From contig QJZR01000017.1 in assembly GCA_003246625.1 (NCBI GenBank), positions 124,001 through 188,000 of the forward strand: a DNA stretch of 64,000 nt, given 5' to 3'. The translations under genes and the position numbers were made by a program. Source of the DNA: Alphaproteobacteria bacterium (GTDB lineage Bacteria; Pseudomonadota; Alphaproteobacteria; Rhodospirillales; Rhodospirillaceae). The notes under the pieces were generated by a model that was not told the DNA's origin, did not search any database, and was given only the letters and a program-made list of their open reading frames with translations. Positions 1-7,609 of the stretch are shown here, piece after piece. How positions within the stretch are numbered: position 1 is the first letter of the stretch; each line of letters begins with the position of its first letter.

Positions 1-2
1 AT

Positions 3-299
3 GGCACCGACCAGACGGTGCGCATGCGCTTTCTGCGGCAACGCTTCCGCACCCTGACCTCGCTGATGCCGTTCGAGGGCATCGACATCACCTCGGACCA
101 GCCGCCGTTCCGCCGCCTCAACATCCTCTGGCGCTTCCGCCGTCAGGAGACCGGAAGTTTCGTCAGCCTGGAATTTCTGTGCGAAATGCGTTCGCGCACC
201 CTGCAGGCGCTGATGTCCCGTTTCGGCGGCGACGACGTCGAGGCGATGGTCGCCGCCTTCGAACGCCGCGCAAGAGAAATCTTGCCTCAGCGCGCCTGA
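3..299 (+). CDS. COQ10/RatA-type SRPBCC lipid-binding protein, C-terminal part
   Basis: This gene enters from the left edge, so its start lies outside the window; the reading frame is open from base 3 to a TGA at 297-299. The visible 98 residues fit the second half of the START-like COQ10/RatA fold: a strand around IDI, then PFRRLNILWRF, a strand rich in hydrophobics, and a long C-terminal helix ending in VAAFERRAREI. Family members bind ubiquinone or a similar lipid and support respiration; in bacteria the family is also annotated as RatA toxin, which is not shown here. The call rests on pattern similarity only, and the N-terminal half is unseen. It lies 173 bp before a quinone-type methyltransferase in the same direction. 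Confidence 0.6.
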   Translation, partial: GTDQTVRMRFLRQRFRTLTSLMPFEGIDITSDQPPFRRLNILWRFRRQETGSFVSLEFLCEMRSRTLQALMSRFGGDDVEAMVAAFERRAREILPQRA

Positions 300-400
300 C
301 CCGTTACTAAAGTGCAGCTTTACACGCACCCCGGTGGCGCCGTTGCGCCCGGATTACGGGGTGCCGGTTCACACGGCAAATCACCCATCCGCACCGGGGG

Positions 401-427
401 GCATCGCGGCAGGGGAAGCCGCGATGC
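401..427 (+). other. Perfect hairpin in the leader of the RquA-like gene
   Basis: Ten-base arms (GCATCGCGGC at 401-410 and its complement at 418-427) enclose the seven-base loop AGGGGAA. It ends 45 bases before the ATG at 473 and is not followed by a T run. It could be a leader structure or a weak end point for the upstream gene; nothing in the sequence decides between them. Confidence 0.4.
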
Positions 428-472
428 ATTGACCGATGCCATGTTCCCCCCTCGATTGGAGGTTCCGCCGTC

Positions 473-1246
473 ATGGACGCCCGTCCGCTGTTGTCCGATG
501 CCATTACCCCGCTCGGCCTCGACTCCTCGTGCGAAGCCGAATGCGAATCCCACGCCACCCACGAACACTGGCGCCTGCCGGTGCCGCGTTACCTGCGCGA
601 GGTCTATACCTGGGCCTATGTCGGACGCCACGTCCGCCGGGTCTTCGACCACCAGTGGGTGGTCGCCCTGATCCTGTGGTTCCAGGATCTGCCGTTGATG
701 CGCAGCGTGCTCAACGAAATCAAGTCCGGCGACCGGGTCTACATGCCCGCCAGCGTCTATGGCCACTTCTGCATCGACCTGGCGAAGAAGGCCGCGCCGG
801 GGCCGGTGACCATCTCGGACATTTCCAACATCCAGTTGTTCGGGGTGCGCAAGAAGCGCCAGCAGCACAAGCTTTCCAACCTGATCGTGCGCCGCGCCAA
901 CGCCGCCGACCCGATTCCCGGCCCCTACGACGTGTCGATCAGCTTCCTGCTGCTGCACGAGGTGCCCGAGGACTACAAGACGGCGATCGTCAGCCGCCTG
1001 CTCGACACCGTGGACGCGGGCGGCAAGGCGGTGTTCATCGACTATCACAAGATGGTCTGGTGGCAGCCGCTGTGGCCGATCATGGCGTTCGTCGCCTGGA
1101 GCCTCGAACCCTTCACCTTCACCCTGTGGAAGAACGAGATCGAGAGCTACGCCACCCCGGACCGCCGCGCCAAGTTCACCTGGACCAAGACCACCAGCTT
1201 CGGCGGCCTGTACCAGAAGATCGTGGCGGTGCGCAAACCCGAATAA
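473..1246 (+). CDS. RquA-related class I SAM-dependent methyltransferase
   Basis: The protein is 257 residues. The N-terminal third has PRYLREVYTWAYVGRHVRRV and FDHQWVVALILW, followed by a SAM-fold region with ASVYGHF where ordinary methyltransferases have an acidic glycine-rich loop. The C-terminal part has FLLLHEVPEDYK, FIDYHK, LEPF, LW.NEI and FGGLYQK. These blocks are those of RquA, which converts ubiquinone to rhodoquinone for anaerobic fumarate respiration, and of a close cousin family of unknown function. The HEVPEDYK block differs from the HEQP I recall for true RquA, so the symbol is withheld. The start is supported by GGAGG nine bases before the ATG. A strong terminator follows. It probably acts at the membrane face on a quinone; that is inference from the family. 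Confidence 0.65.
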   Translation: MDARPLLSDAITPLGLDSSCEAECESHATHEHWRLPVPRYLREVYTWAYVGRHVRRVFDHQWVVALILWFQDLPLMRSVLNEIKSGDRVYMPASVYGHFCIDLAKKAAPGPVTISDISNIQLFGVRKKRQQHKLSNLIVRRANAADPIPGPYDVSISFLLLHEVPEDYKTAIVSRLLDTVDAGGKAVFIDYHKMVWWQPLWPIMAFVAWSLEPFTFTLWKNEIESYATPDRRAKFTWTKTTSFGGLYQKIVAVRKPE

Positions 1247-1269
1247 CCCCGCGCCGCGCGGCCCAAACG

Positions 1270-1303
1270 AAAAGCGGACCGTCCGATGGACGATCCGCTT
1301 TTT
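1270..1303 (+). terminator. Rho-independent terminator after the RquA-like gene
   Basis: A stem with AAAAGCGGA and TCCGCTTTTT outer arms and an inner CGTCC/GGACG pair ends in a T run, 24 bases after the methyltransferase stop. The A-rich left arm means it could also act in the opposite direction behind tRNA-Asp. Confidence 0.8.
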
Positions 1304-1335
1304 CTTTGTTTTCCGCGCCCCCCGAAGGGGGAAAA

Positions 1336-1412
1336 TGGCGGGAGTGACGGGGCTCGAACCCGCGACCTCCGGCGTGACAGGCCGGCACTCTAACCAGCTG
1401 AGCTACACCCCC
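1336..1412 (-). tRNA. tRNA-Asp (GTC)
   Basis: Read on the minus strand it folds into a complete cloverleaf of 77 bases: acceptor GGGGGTG pairs with CACTCCC with one G-T pair, the D arm starts TAGCTC, the anticodon loop is CTGTCAC with anticodon GTC, and the T arm carries GGTTCGAGCC. Discriminator G and a genome-encoded CCA are present at 1336-1339. A GluQ enzyme, which modifies the wobble base of this tRNA, is encoded at 24511-25374. Confidence 0.97.
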
Positions 1413-1430
1413 GCAACGCGGTGAGGCGCC

Positions 1431-1459
1431 TATGTACCAACGCCCCGAATCCGATGCAA
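1431..1459 (-). promoter_or_regulatory. Promoter of tRNA-Asp
   Basis: On the minus strand TTGCAT (1454-1459) and TACATA (1431-1436) are separated by exactly 17 bases and lie 18 bases before the mature 5' end of tRNA-Asp. The same TTGC-17-TA geometry precedes the other two tRNA genes in the window. Confidence 0.65.
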
Positions 1460-1655
1460 GAACTTTTTTCCGGAGCCGTTCACGGATTTTTTCATCGTTG
1501 AAATAAATCGTGATTACGGCGCCAAAAATTGATGGAACGCAATGCGCCAAACGCCGAAGCCATGCACCTTCGCGGCGGGACCGGTTCGCCGGTCCTGACG
1601 AATGCGAGGGTTTGTCCGTCCAGATCTAGCTCTCGGGTTCGCCGTTTCCCTTCGC

Positions 1656-1691
1656 CCGGGCCGGTTTTTCCCCAAAGCCGGCCCGGTTTTT
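1656..1691 (+). terminator. Possible hairpin terminator beyond gpt
   Basis: Nine-base arms CCGGGCCGG (1656-1664) and CCGGCCCGG (1678-1686) are followed by TTTTT on the plus strand only. It sits eight bases past the gpt stop, but the T run is on the wrong strand for gpt, so its role is uncertain. Confidence 0.35.
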
Positions 1692-1694
1692 CGT

Positions 1695-2174
1695 TCACTT
1701 CACCAAGGGCGGCGTGGGCTGCATGTCCGCGTCCCAGGGGAAGAGCAACCAGACCCCCTGATCCACCGCGACGACGAAATCGTCCACCATCGCCTGTCCC
1801 TGCGGCTTGGCGTACACGGTGACGAAATGGGCCTTGGGCAGCAGGTCGCGCACCACCTTGCCGGTGCGCCCCGAATCCACCAGATCGTCGACCACCAAAA
1901 GCCCCTCGCCGTCGCCGGGCGGCGCCTTCAGCACCAGGGCGCCGCCGCCCTGGACGCGGTCGTCGTAGCTGGCGATGCAGATGGTGTCGACCATCCGCAG
2001 ATTGAGCTCGCGAGCCACCACCGCCGCCGGCACCAGGCCGCCGCGGGTGATCGCGACGATCCCCGAAAACGGACCGCGATCGACCAGCTTCGCGGCAAGC
2101 GCACGGGCGTCGCGATGCAGCATGTCCCAGGAAATGCCCATGTACCGGCTGCCGGTATAGTCCTTGTCCGCCAC
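1695..2174 (-). CDS. gpt: Xanthine(-guanine) phosphoribosyltransferase
   Basis: The 159-residue cytoplasmic enzyme attaches PRPP-derived ribose phosphate to xanthine or guanine for purine salvage. The type I phosphoribosyltransferase signature is clear: [18 protein letters not shown] near the N-terminus and the PRPP loop [11 protein letters not shown] about residues 95-105. The C-terminal WLLFPWD is typical of the Gpt subfamily, and the length matches the E. coli enzyme (about 152). It is a single-gene unit: a terminator at 2219-2246 separates it from the upstream lipoprotein gene, and tRNA-Asp follows downstream on the same strand. Preference for xanthine over guanine or hypoxanthine cannot be read from the sequence. 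Confidence 0.93.
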   Translation of the reverse strand: MADKDYTGSRYMGISWDMLHRDARALAAKLVDRGPFSGIVAITRGGLVPAAVVARELNLRMVDTICIASYDDRVQGGGALVLKAPPGDGEGLLVVDDLVDSGRTGKVVRDLLPKAHFVTVYAKPQGQAMVDDFVVAVDQGVWLLFPWDADMQPTPPLVK

Positions 2175-2218
2175 GTTTCGTCCCTTGTCGGTTGTTGCAA
2201 TGGAACCGTCACCATAAC

Positions 2219-2246
2219 GAAAACGGTGCCCGAAGGCACCGTTTTC
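2219..2246 (-). terminator. Terminator of the lipoprotein gene
   Basis: A perfect 12-base stem (GAAAACGGTGCC with its complement) closes over the tetraloop CGAA/TTCG, and the minus-strand 3' arm ends in TTTTC. It lies 28 bases beyond the stop at 2275 and isolates gpt from the upstream gene. Confidence 0.8.
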
Positions 2247-2274
2247 AACACGGACGGAAGAGCCGCCCCGGCGA

Positions 2275-3390
2275 TCAATGCAGGTAGAGGTGAACCTCGT
2301 TGCCGCGCGCCTGGGGGTTGGTCATCGCCGACATCTCGACGCGATCGGCGGGCAGGCCCATGCCGACGAGGGAACGCATCACGGTTTCCGCGTTGCGGCG
2401 AGCCGAGTTGGAGCCGAGAGCGGTCTGACCCGGCGACACCTTGGCGGGCGACACCGCGACCAGGTCGAAACGCGCGTCGGGACGGCGTTCCAGGGACTGC
2501 TGCACCGCCTGATAGAGCGCCTGCTCGTAGGAGACGTTGGCGCGGTCGAAGCGGATTACCACCAGCGGGCGACGGTCGCCCAGGTCGGCGGAGGAGAGGC
2601 GCATCGGCGCGGCGTCGGAAGAGGAGGAGGAGCGAACCGAAGCGAGGCTGGCGGCGCCGTTGCCGTACATCTGACCGCTCTGCACCGAGGCGGAGAGGAC
2701 GTTCAGGTTGGCGCGCTCGTTGGTGACGTACTGCTGCTGACGCGAAATGTCGGCGTTGAGTTCCTTGAGCAGGCGGTCGATCAGCACCACCGTCTGGTTG
2801 GTGTCGTCCTCGAGCACGCGGAGCTGGCGGTGATCTTCCTCGATCGCGCCGGACAGCGTGTAGGAGGAGCGCACCGAGTCGAGCAGGTAGGCGGCCATCG
2901 CGGAGTCCGAGGAAACCTCGGTCGACAGCTGGCTCAGCTTCGAAACGTCGGCGTTCATGCCGTTCATCAGCTCCTGCGCCTTGCGCAGGTTGGCGACGAG
3001 AATCGGGTTGCCCGGAGTGGAACCGACCTGCAGGCGGGCGTTGATCGCGCCGACCAGCTCGTGATAGCTGGCGGCCGACCGCACCGTCTGGGTACGCAGG
3101 CCCTGCAAGGTGGCGTTACGTTGACTGATGATCGTCTTCAACGCGGCCAGATCGCCGCGGAAGGCCTGCACCTTGCGCCCGACGAAGGTGCCGGTCGGCG
3201 CGCCGGGAGTCACCGGACCGGGTTCGAAATTGGTGGTACCCAGGGCCGGCCCCTTGGAGGGATCGGTCATGCCCGAGGACGAGGAGTCCCCACCCCCCAA
3301 AGAGGGGAACAAGGAGTCGGAGGTAAACGAGCAACCGCCAAGCAGTAAGGCGGAGCCCATCAACAAAGCACGGATTTGCGAGAAGGCCAT
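2275..3390 (-). CDS. Lipoprotein with coiled-coil middle and OmpA-like C-terminus
   Basis: The 371-residue precursor begins [25 protein letters not shown] is a lipobox, so it should be processed by signal peptidase II and lipid-anchored. Ser/Gly/Pro-rich sequence follows, then about 200 residues of helical, heptad-like sequence. The last 100 residues hold LVVIRFDR, a helix, then [28 protein letters not shown] and a final HLYLH strand, which follow the OmpA peptidoglycan-binding layout in a divergent form (GLPADRV matches the usual G-[IVL]-x-A-x-R-[IV] block). A cell-envelope link between lipid and murein is a reasonable inference. It forms its own transcription unit with a terminator at 2219-2246. 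I do not recognise a named family. Confidence 0.7.
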   Translation of the reverse strand: MAFSQIRALLMGSALLLGGCSFTSDSLFPSLGGGDSSSSGMTDPSKGPALGTTNFEPGPVTPGAPTGTFVGRKVQAFRGDLAALKTIISQRNATLQGLRTQTVRSAASYHELVGAINARLQVGSTPGNPILVANLRKAQELMNGMNADVSKLSQLSTEVSSDSAMAAYLLDSVRSSYTLSGAIEEDHRQLRVLEDDTNQTVVLIDRLLKELNADISRQQQYVTNERANLNVLSASVQSGQMYGNGAASLASVRSSSSSDAAPMRLSSADLGDRRPLVVIRFDRANVSYEQALYQAVQQSLERRPDARFDLVAVSPAKVSPGQTALGSNSARRNAETVMRSLVGMGLPADRVEMSAMTNPQARGNEVHLYLH

Positions 3391-3598
3391 CGTCCCGAAC
3401 TACCTTTTTGTATGATCCCCGAGCTTAGCGCCCGCTCCGATATCTTTCCCTGAAATAACGATGAAAGTCCCGTGCCGACCAAAACCCCCTCGGCAACCCC
3501 CCGAGACCCCATCCGCCGCAGTGTATCCAAAGCCTTAACCCGCGACAACCGGGAATGACACGGATCGCCCTTTCCGGCCGATTTATTTGACCCCGACG
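3391..3598. other. Intergenic region, no gene seen
   Basis: This 208-bp gap separates two minus-strand genes. The reading frame at 3360-3602 overlaps the lipoprotein start and has no convincing ribosome site or family resemblance. The gap presumably holds the lipoprotein promoter, but I see no clear -35/-10 pair. Confidence 0.4.
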
Positions 3599-4108
3599 TC
3601 ATGGTTCGCCAATGAAAGCGTCGACTTCGGCCTGCGACATCCCCTTTTCCGAACCATGGATAATCCCCGAGGCGACGTCGATCAACTTTTGCAGGATTCG
3701 CGACGCGTTCTCCCCCAACATCGCGGCGCGCGCGGTGTCGCCGTCCTCCAACGCATGGGCGATGGCCGCCACCGAACGACGCACCACCTCGTCCGCCTGG
3801 GCGATGGTGTCGTCGAAAGGACGGCGATAGCGCGCGGGCGCGATTTCATAGGCGGCGATGGCCAGGTCGCGGTCGGCGACGCTGCTGTCGCGGAAGTGGT
3901 CGACATAGGACTTGGGAGCCCACGCGGAAACGTCCTCGAACATTTCCGGCATATCGCTCAACATGCCGAGAAGCATCACCACTTCATTGAAATGGTTCAA
4001 ATAATCCGTCGCCAGGAAGGTTTGCGAACTGACGTTCGTGCCCTCCAGACGTTGCGCCATTTCGGCGACCGGATCGGACGGAGTCTCCTGACCCAAGGAC
4101 ATCCCCAT
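3599..4108 (-). CDS. Conserved helical protein with a CheZ/FliM-like C-terminal peptide
   Basis: The protein is 169 residues if started at the ATG at 4108 (MGMSLGQE); ATG 4102 is an alternative. A longer frame to 4237 would run back through the hairpin at 4120-4149 and into pgk, so it is rejected. The body is predicted helical, with FLATDYLNHFNEVVMLLGML, a WAPKSYVDHFRDS block and EIAPARYRRPF; I do not recognise an experimentally named family. The last residues, GMSQAEVDAFIGEP, match the SQxxVDxLL peptide by which CheZ, and in variant form the FliM N-terminus, bind CheY; the CheZ at 37537 ends the same way. A role near chemotaxis signalling is an inference from this peptide only. No signal peptide or membrane segment is visible. 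Confidence 0.7.
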   Translation of the reverse strand: MGMSLGQETPSDPVAEMAQRLEGTNVSSQTFLATDYLNHFNEVVMLLGMLSDMPEMFEDVSAWAPKSYVDHFRDSSVADRDLAIAAYEIAPARYRRPFDDTIAQADEVVRRSVAAIAHALEDGDTARAAMLGENASRILQKLIDVASGIIHGSEKGMSQAEVDAFIGEP

Positions 4109-4119
4109 GCGTTGTGCCG

Positions 4120-4149
4120 CCCCGCCGCGCAAGGCCCTGCGCGGCGGGG
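4120..4149 (-). terminator. GC-rich hairpin after pgk
   Basis: Arms of 10-11 bases (CCCGCCGCGC at 4121-4130 and complement at 4139-4148) with an eight-base loop lie 11 bases past the pgk stop. No T run follows on the minus strand, so it may stabilise the 3' end or be a weak terminator. Confidence 0.45.
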
Positions 4150-4160
4150 GGACGACTTCC

Positions 4161-5348
4161 TCAGCCGAGGGCGGCGACCCCCGGCAACGATTTCCCTTCC
4201 AGCCATTCCAGGAACGCGCCGCCCGCCGTCGAGACATAGGTCAACGCGTCCACCACCCCGGCGTTGACCAGGGCCGCCACGGTGTCGCCGCCGCCCGCCA
4301 CCGAGACCAGGACTCCCTTCTCGGTCAAGTCGGCGGCGCCGCGCGCCACGCCGGAAGTTCCCGCGTCGAAGGGCTTGACCTCGAAGGCGCCGAACGGGCC
4401 ATTCCACAGCAGGGTGCGGCTTTCCGCCAGACGGTTGACCACGGTCCGCACCGAAACCGGCCCGATGTCCAGGATCATCTGGTCGGCGGGCACCGCGTCA
4501 AGGGCGACGGTGGTGGCGGGCGCGCCCTCGGCGAAGGCGGGGGCGACCACCACGTCCACCGGCAGCACCACCTCGCAGTCCTTTTCCTCGGCGATCTTCA
4601 GAACCTTGCGGGCGGTGTCGAGCATGTCGTGTTCGCACAACGATTTCCCCACCGCGTACCCCTGCGCGGCCAGGAAGGTGTTGGCCATCGCGCCGCCGAT
4701 CACCAGGATGTCGACCTTTTCCACCAGGTTGCCGAGAAGGTCGAGCTTGGTCGACACCTTGGAACCGCCGACGATCGCCACCACCGGGCGGGACGGCCGT
4801 TCCAGCACCGCGGCCAGGGCGTCCAGTTCCGCCTGCATCAGACGCCCGGCGGCGCAGGGCAGACGGTGGGCCATCGCCTCGGTCGAGGCGTGCGCCCGGT
4901 GCGCGGTGGAAAACGCGTCGTTGACGTAGACGTCGGCGAGTCGGCAAAGCGCGTCGGCGAAGGCCGGGTCGTTGGCCTCTTCCTCCGGGTGATAGCGCAG
5001 GTTCTCCAGCAGCAGCACGTCGCCCGGACGCAGGCCCTTGGCCGTCGCCTCGACGGCGGGACCGACGCAATCCTCGGCGAAGGCCACCGCGCGCCCGCCC
5101 AGGGCCGCCGACAAGGGCTCCGCCACCGGGCGCAGGGACATTTCCGGGTCGCGCCCCTTCGGCCGCCCGAAGTGGGAAGCGACCACCACCGCGGCGCCGC
5201 CGTCCAGAAGTTCGGAAATGGTGCGCGCGGTGCGCTCGATGCGGGTCAAATCGGTCACCACGCCGTTCTTCACCGGCACGTTCAGATCGGCGCGCACGAA
5301 CACCCGCTTGCCGCGCACGTCGATGTCGTCGAGCGTCTTGAAAGCCAT
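4161..5348 (-). CDS. pgk: Phosphoglycerate kinase
   Basis: The 395-residue enzyme transfers the acyl phosphate of 1,3-bisphosphoglycerate to ADP in glycolysis and runs in reverse in gluconeogenesis. The N-terminal [12 protein letters not shown] signature is at about residues 16-27, followed by SHFGRPKG, the KVSTKLDLL region, and the C-terminal nucleotide loop [12 protein letters not shown]. Length is normal. The start [14 protein letters not shown] at 5348 is chosen by homology; the open frame continues upstream through the gap gene region out of frame with gap and is not coding there. It follows gap by 77 bp with a hairpin between them, the common gap-pgk order. Confidence 0.97.
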   Translation of the reverse strand: MAFKTLDDIDVRGKRVFVRADLNVPVKNGVVTDLTRIERTARTISELLDGGAAVVVASHFGRPKGRDPEMSLRPVAEPLSAALGGRAVAFAEDCVGPAVEATAKGLRPGDVLLLENLRYHPEEEANDPAFADALCRLADVYVNDAFSTAHRAHASTEAMAHRLPCAAGRLMQAELDALAAVLERPSRPVVAIVGGSKVSTKLDLLGNLVEKVDILVIGGAMANTFLAAQGYAVGKSLCEHDMLDTARKVLKIAEEKDCEVVLPVDVVVAPAFAEGAPATTVALDAVPADQMILDIGPVSVRTVVNRLAESRTLLWNGPFGAFEVKPFDAGTSGVARGAADLTEKGVLVSVAGGGDTVAALVNAGVVDALTYVSTAGGAFLEWLEGKSLPGVAALG

Positions 5349-5391
5349 CGCTCTTGTCCCCTCGTCCTTCCCCGTCGTCTTGAAACGAATG

Positions 5392-5417
5392 GGGGCCGCG
5401 CCATCCGGCGCGGCCCC
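5392..5417 (-). terminator. Hairpin between gap and pgk
   Basis: An 11-base perfect stem (GGGGCCGCGCC with its complement) closes over a four-base loop nine bases past the gap stop. It lacks a long T run, so partial termination or 3'-end protection that would make gap mRNA more abundant than pgk is more likely than full termination. Confidence 0.5.
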
Positions 5418-5425
5418 GCGTTCCG

Positions 5426-6436
5426 TCAGATCAGCTTGGCCATCGCGCAGGCGGTGTCCAGCATGCGGTTGGAGAAGCCCCACTCGTTGTCGTACCAGGA
5501 CAGCACGCGCACGAAGGTGCCCTCGATCACCTTGGTCTCGGCAAGATCGAGGGTCGAGCTGTTGGCGCAGTGGTTGAAGTCCACCGAAACCAACGGCAGC
5601 GCGTTGACGCCAAGAATGCCCTTGAGCGGACCGGCGGCGGCGGCGGCTTCCATCGCGGCGTTGATCGCCTCGATGCTGGCGGCCTTCTTCACCACGCACT
5701 TGAAATCGACCATCGAGACGTTGGGGGTCGGCACGCGGATCGACGAACCGTCGAGCTTGCCCTTGAGCTCCGGCAGCACCAGGCCGACCGCCTTGGCCGC
5801 GCCGGTGGTGGTGGGAATCATCGACATCGCGGCGGCGCGGGCGCGGTGCAGGTCCTTGTGCAGGGTATCGGCAAGACGCTGGTCGCCGGTATAGGCGTGC
5901 ACGGTGGTCATGAAGCCGTGTTCGATGCCGAACGCCTTGTGCAGCACGGAGGCCACCGGCGCCAGGCAGTTGGTGGTGCACGAGGCGTTGGAGACCACCA
6001 GGTGGTCGCGGGTCAGCTTGTCGTGGTTGACGCCGTAGACGACGGTAAGGTCGGCGCCGTTGGACGGCGCGGAAACCAGCACGCGCTTCGCGCCCGCGTC
6101 CAGGTGCACCTTGGCCTTGTCGCGGTCGGTGAAGATGCCGGTGCATTCCATGCAGATGTCGATGTCCAGGGCCTTCCACGGCAGCTTCGCCGGGTCGCGT
6201 TCGGCCACCACCTTGATCTTGCGGCTGCCCACCGTCATCACGTCGCCGGTCACCGAAACGTCTTCCGGCAGGCGGCCATGCACGGAGTCGAACTTCACCA
6301 GATGGGCGTTGGCCTCGGCGGAGCCGAGATCGTTGATCGCCACGACCTCGATATCGCTGCGCCCCGATTCGACGAGGGCGCGGAAAACCAGCCGCCCGAT
6401 CCTGCCGAAGCCATTGATGGCAACCCGTACCGCCAT
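5426..6436 (-). CDS. gap: Glyceraldehyde-3-phosphate dehydrogenase, type I
   Basis: This 336-residue cytoplasmic enzyme oxidises glyceraldehyde-3-phosphate to 1,3-bisphosphoglycerate. The Rossmann start [13 protein letters not shown] is at residues 3-15, and AINDLG carries the Asp that favours NAD. The catalytic block [13 protein letters not shown] is at about 150-162, and the C-terminal [13 protein letters not shown] is complete. The ATG at 6436 is preceded by GGGAGG at good spacing; an upstream in-frame ATG at 6502 would add an unrelated tail. It is the first gene of gap-pgk and is divergent from ppk2. Only one gap gene is in the window, so a separate gluconeogenic form cannot be excluded. 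Confidence 0.97.
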   Translation of the reverse strand: MAVRVAINGFGRIGRLVFRALVESGRSDIEVVAINDLGSAEANAHLVKFDSVHGRLPEDVSVTGDVMTVGSRKIKVVAERDPAKLPWKALDIDICMECTGIFTDRDKAKVHLDAGAKRVLVSAPSNGADLTVVYGVNHDKLTRDHLVVSNASCTTNCLAPVASVLHKAFGIEHGFMTTVHAYTGDQRLADTLHKDLHRARAAAMSMIPTTTGAAKAVGLVLPELKGKLDGSSIRVPTPNVSMVDFKCVVKKAASIEAINAAMEAAAAAGPLKGILGVNALPLVSVDFNHCANSSTLDLAETKVIEGTFVRVLSWYDNEWGFSNRMLDTACAMAKLI

Positions 6437-6778
6437 AGTCCATCCTCCCGTTTGTTCGCCGCCCGGCGTCACCCGACGCGGGCCCGGCGTTTGAAAAGAC
6501 AAGATACCCGAAACCGGATAGGCGCCGCCGCTCCTGTTCCGCCAAAAGGGAAGGGCGCCCTCGATCCGATCCTACACGAAAGTCTGGGGCGCAGCCAAAC
6601 CCGGGATGGGCCGACGCCGTCTCAGCTTTCAGCTGTGTTTGTCACACTTGCCCCGGCAAATCCAGAAGATCGTGCGTCCTTTTCGGCAAAATTCACGCGG
6701 GCATTTTGACTTCCCGCCGACTTGCCGCATACTTGCCGACAATCCGCACGAACGCGGCGCAACCGGCCGAGGCCCTCC
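6437..6778. other. Divergent intergenic region between gap and ppk2
   Basis: This 342-bp region must hold the promoters of both genes. It contains three tandem 11-mers near ppk2 (entered separately). I see no RNA gene or credible small frame in it, and no clear sigma-70 pair for gap. Confidence 0.5.
6709..6741 (+). promoter_or_regulatory. Three tandem 11-bp repeats upstream of ppk2
   Basis: ACTTCCCGCCG, ACTTGCCGCAT and ACTTGCCGACA follow each other without a gap, ending 37 bases before the ppk2 ATG. Head-to-tail half-sites at one-turn spacing are the layout bound by PhoB/OmpR-type regulators, but the sequence is not the usual Pho box (CTGTCAT). Confidence 0.5.
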
Positions 6779-7609
6779 ATGTCCGAAAAGAAATCCGGCG
6801 GCAAGAAGATCCGCAAATCCGCCAAGTTCCCCAGCCTTGCCGATGTCGACCTGTCGGCGAGCATCGATTCCTACGACGCCTACACCCGCCGCCTGACCGC
6901 CTTGCAGATCAAGCTTCTGGCCCTGCAACAGCGCTACGTGCACGAGGGACGGCGCGCCATCGTCGTCTTCGAGGGCTGGGACGCGGCGGGCAAGGGCGGG
7001 GTGATCCGCCGCCTCAACGAACGGTTGGACCCGCGCCATTCCTATGTCTGGTCGATCGCCGCGCCGAACCCCGACGACCAGGGACGGCACTACATGTACC
7101 GTTTCTGGAAGCGGCTTCCCCTGAAGGGCGACATCGCCATCTTCGACCGCTCGTGGTACGGCCGCGTCCTGGTCGAACGGGTGGAGGGCTTCGCCAAGCC
7201 CGAGGAATGGGGCCGCGCCTACGACGAAATCAACGAATTCGAGCGCACCCTCACCGACGACGGGGTGCGGATCATCAAACTGTTTCTGCACATCAGCCCC
7301 GAGGAACAGCTCAACCGCTTCGCCGAGCGCCTGCGCAAGCCCTACAAACGCTGGAAGCTGACGCTGGAGGACATCCGCAACCGCGACCAGCGGCCCGCCT
7401 ATGAAGAGGCGATCGCCGAGATGTTCGAAAAAACCCACACCAAGACCGCCCCCTGGCTGGCGGTTTCCTCCGAGCACAAGCTCCATGGCCGGATCGAGGC
7501 GCTGGAAGCCATCGTCCGCGTCCTCGGCAAGGGGGTCTCCGACACCCCGCCCGACATCAGTCCCGAGGTGGAACGCCTGCTCTATGCCCGCCTGGGGCTC
7601 AAGCCCTGA
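6779..7609 (+). CDS. ppk2: Polyphosphate kinase 2 family protein
   Basis: The 276-residue protein moves phosphate between polyphosphate and nucleoside di- or monophosphates. It has the PPK2 P-loop GWDAAGKGG, the Walker B/lid block IFDRSWYGRVLVERV, and the YKRWKLTLEDIRNR segment. Residues before the core are basic and rich in Lys, as is common. The start at 6779 (MSEKKSGG) has GAGG about ten bases upstream; earlier in-frame starts run into regulatory repeats. Which PPK2 class it is (ADP or AMP phosphorylating, or the reverse) cannot be settled by eye. Its end overlaps that of the convergent LysR gene by 11 bases. Confidence 0.9.
   Translation: MSEKKSGGKKIRKSAKFPSLADVDLSASIDSYDAYTRRLTALQIKLLALQQRYVHEGRRAIVVFEGWDAAGKGGVIRRLNERLDPRHSYVWSIAAPNPDDQGRHYMYRFWKRLPLKGDIAIFDRSWYGRVLVERVEGFAKPEEWGRAYDEINEFERTLTDDGVRIIKLFLHISPEEQLNRFAERLRKPYKRWKLTLEDIRNRDQRPAYEEAIAEMFEKTHTKTAPWLAVSSEHKLHGRIEALEAIVRVLGKGVSDTPPDISPEVERLLYARLGLKP

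Noticed and set aside
3360-3602. An 80-residue minus-strand frame upstream of the lipoprotein
   Set aside because: It overlaps the lipoprotein start, has no ribosome site and no recognisable motif.
4161-6545. A single 794-residue minus-strand frame covering pgk and part of gap
   Set aside because: Only the part after 5348 is coding (Pgk); upstream it is out of frame with gap and lacks any family resemblance.
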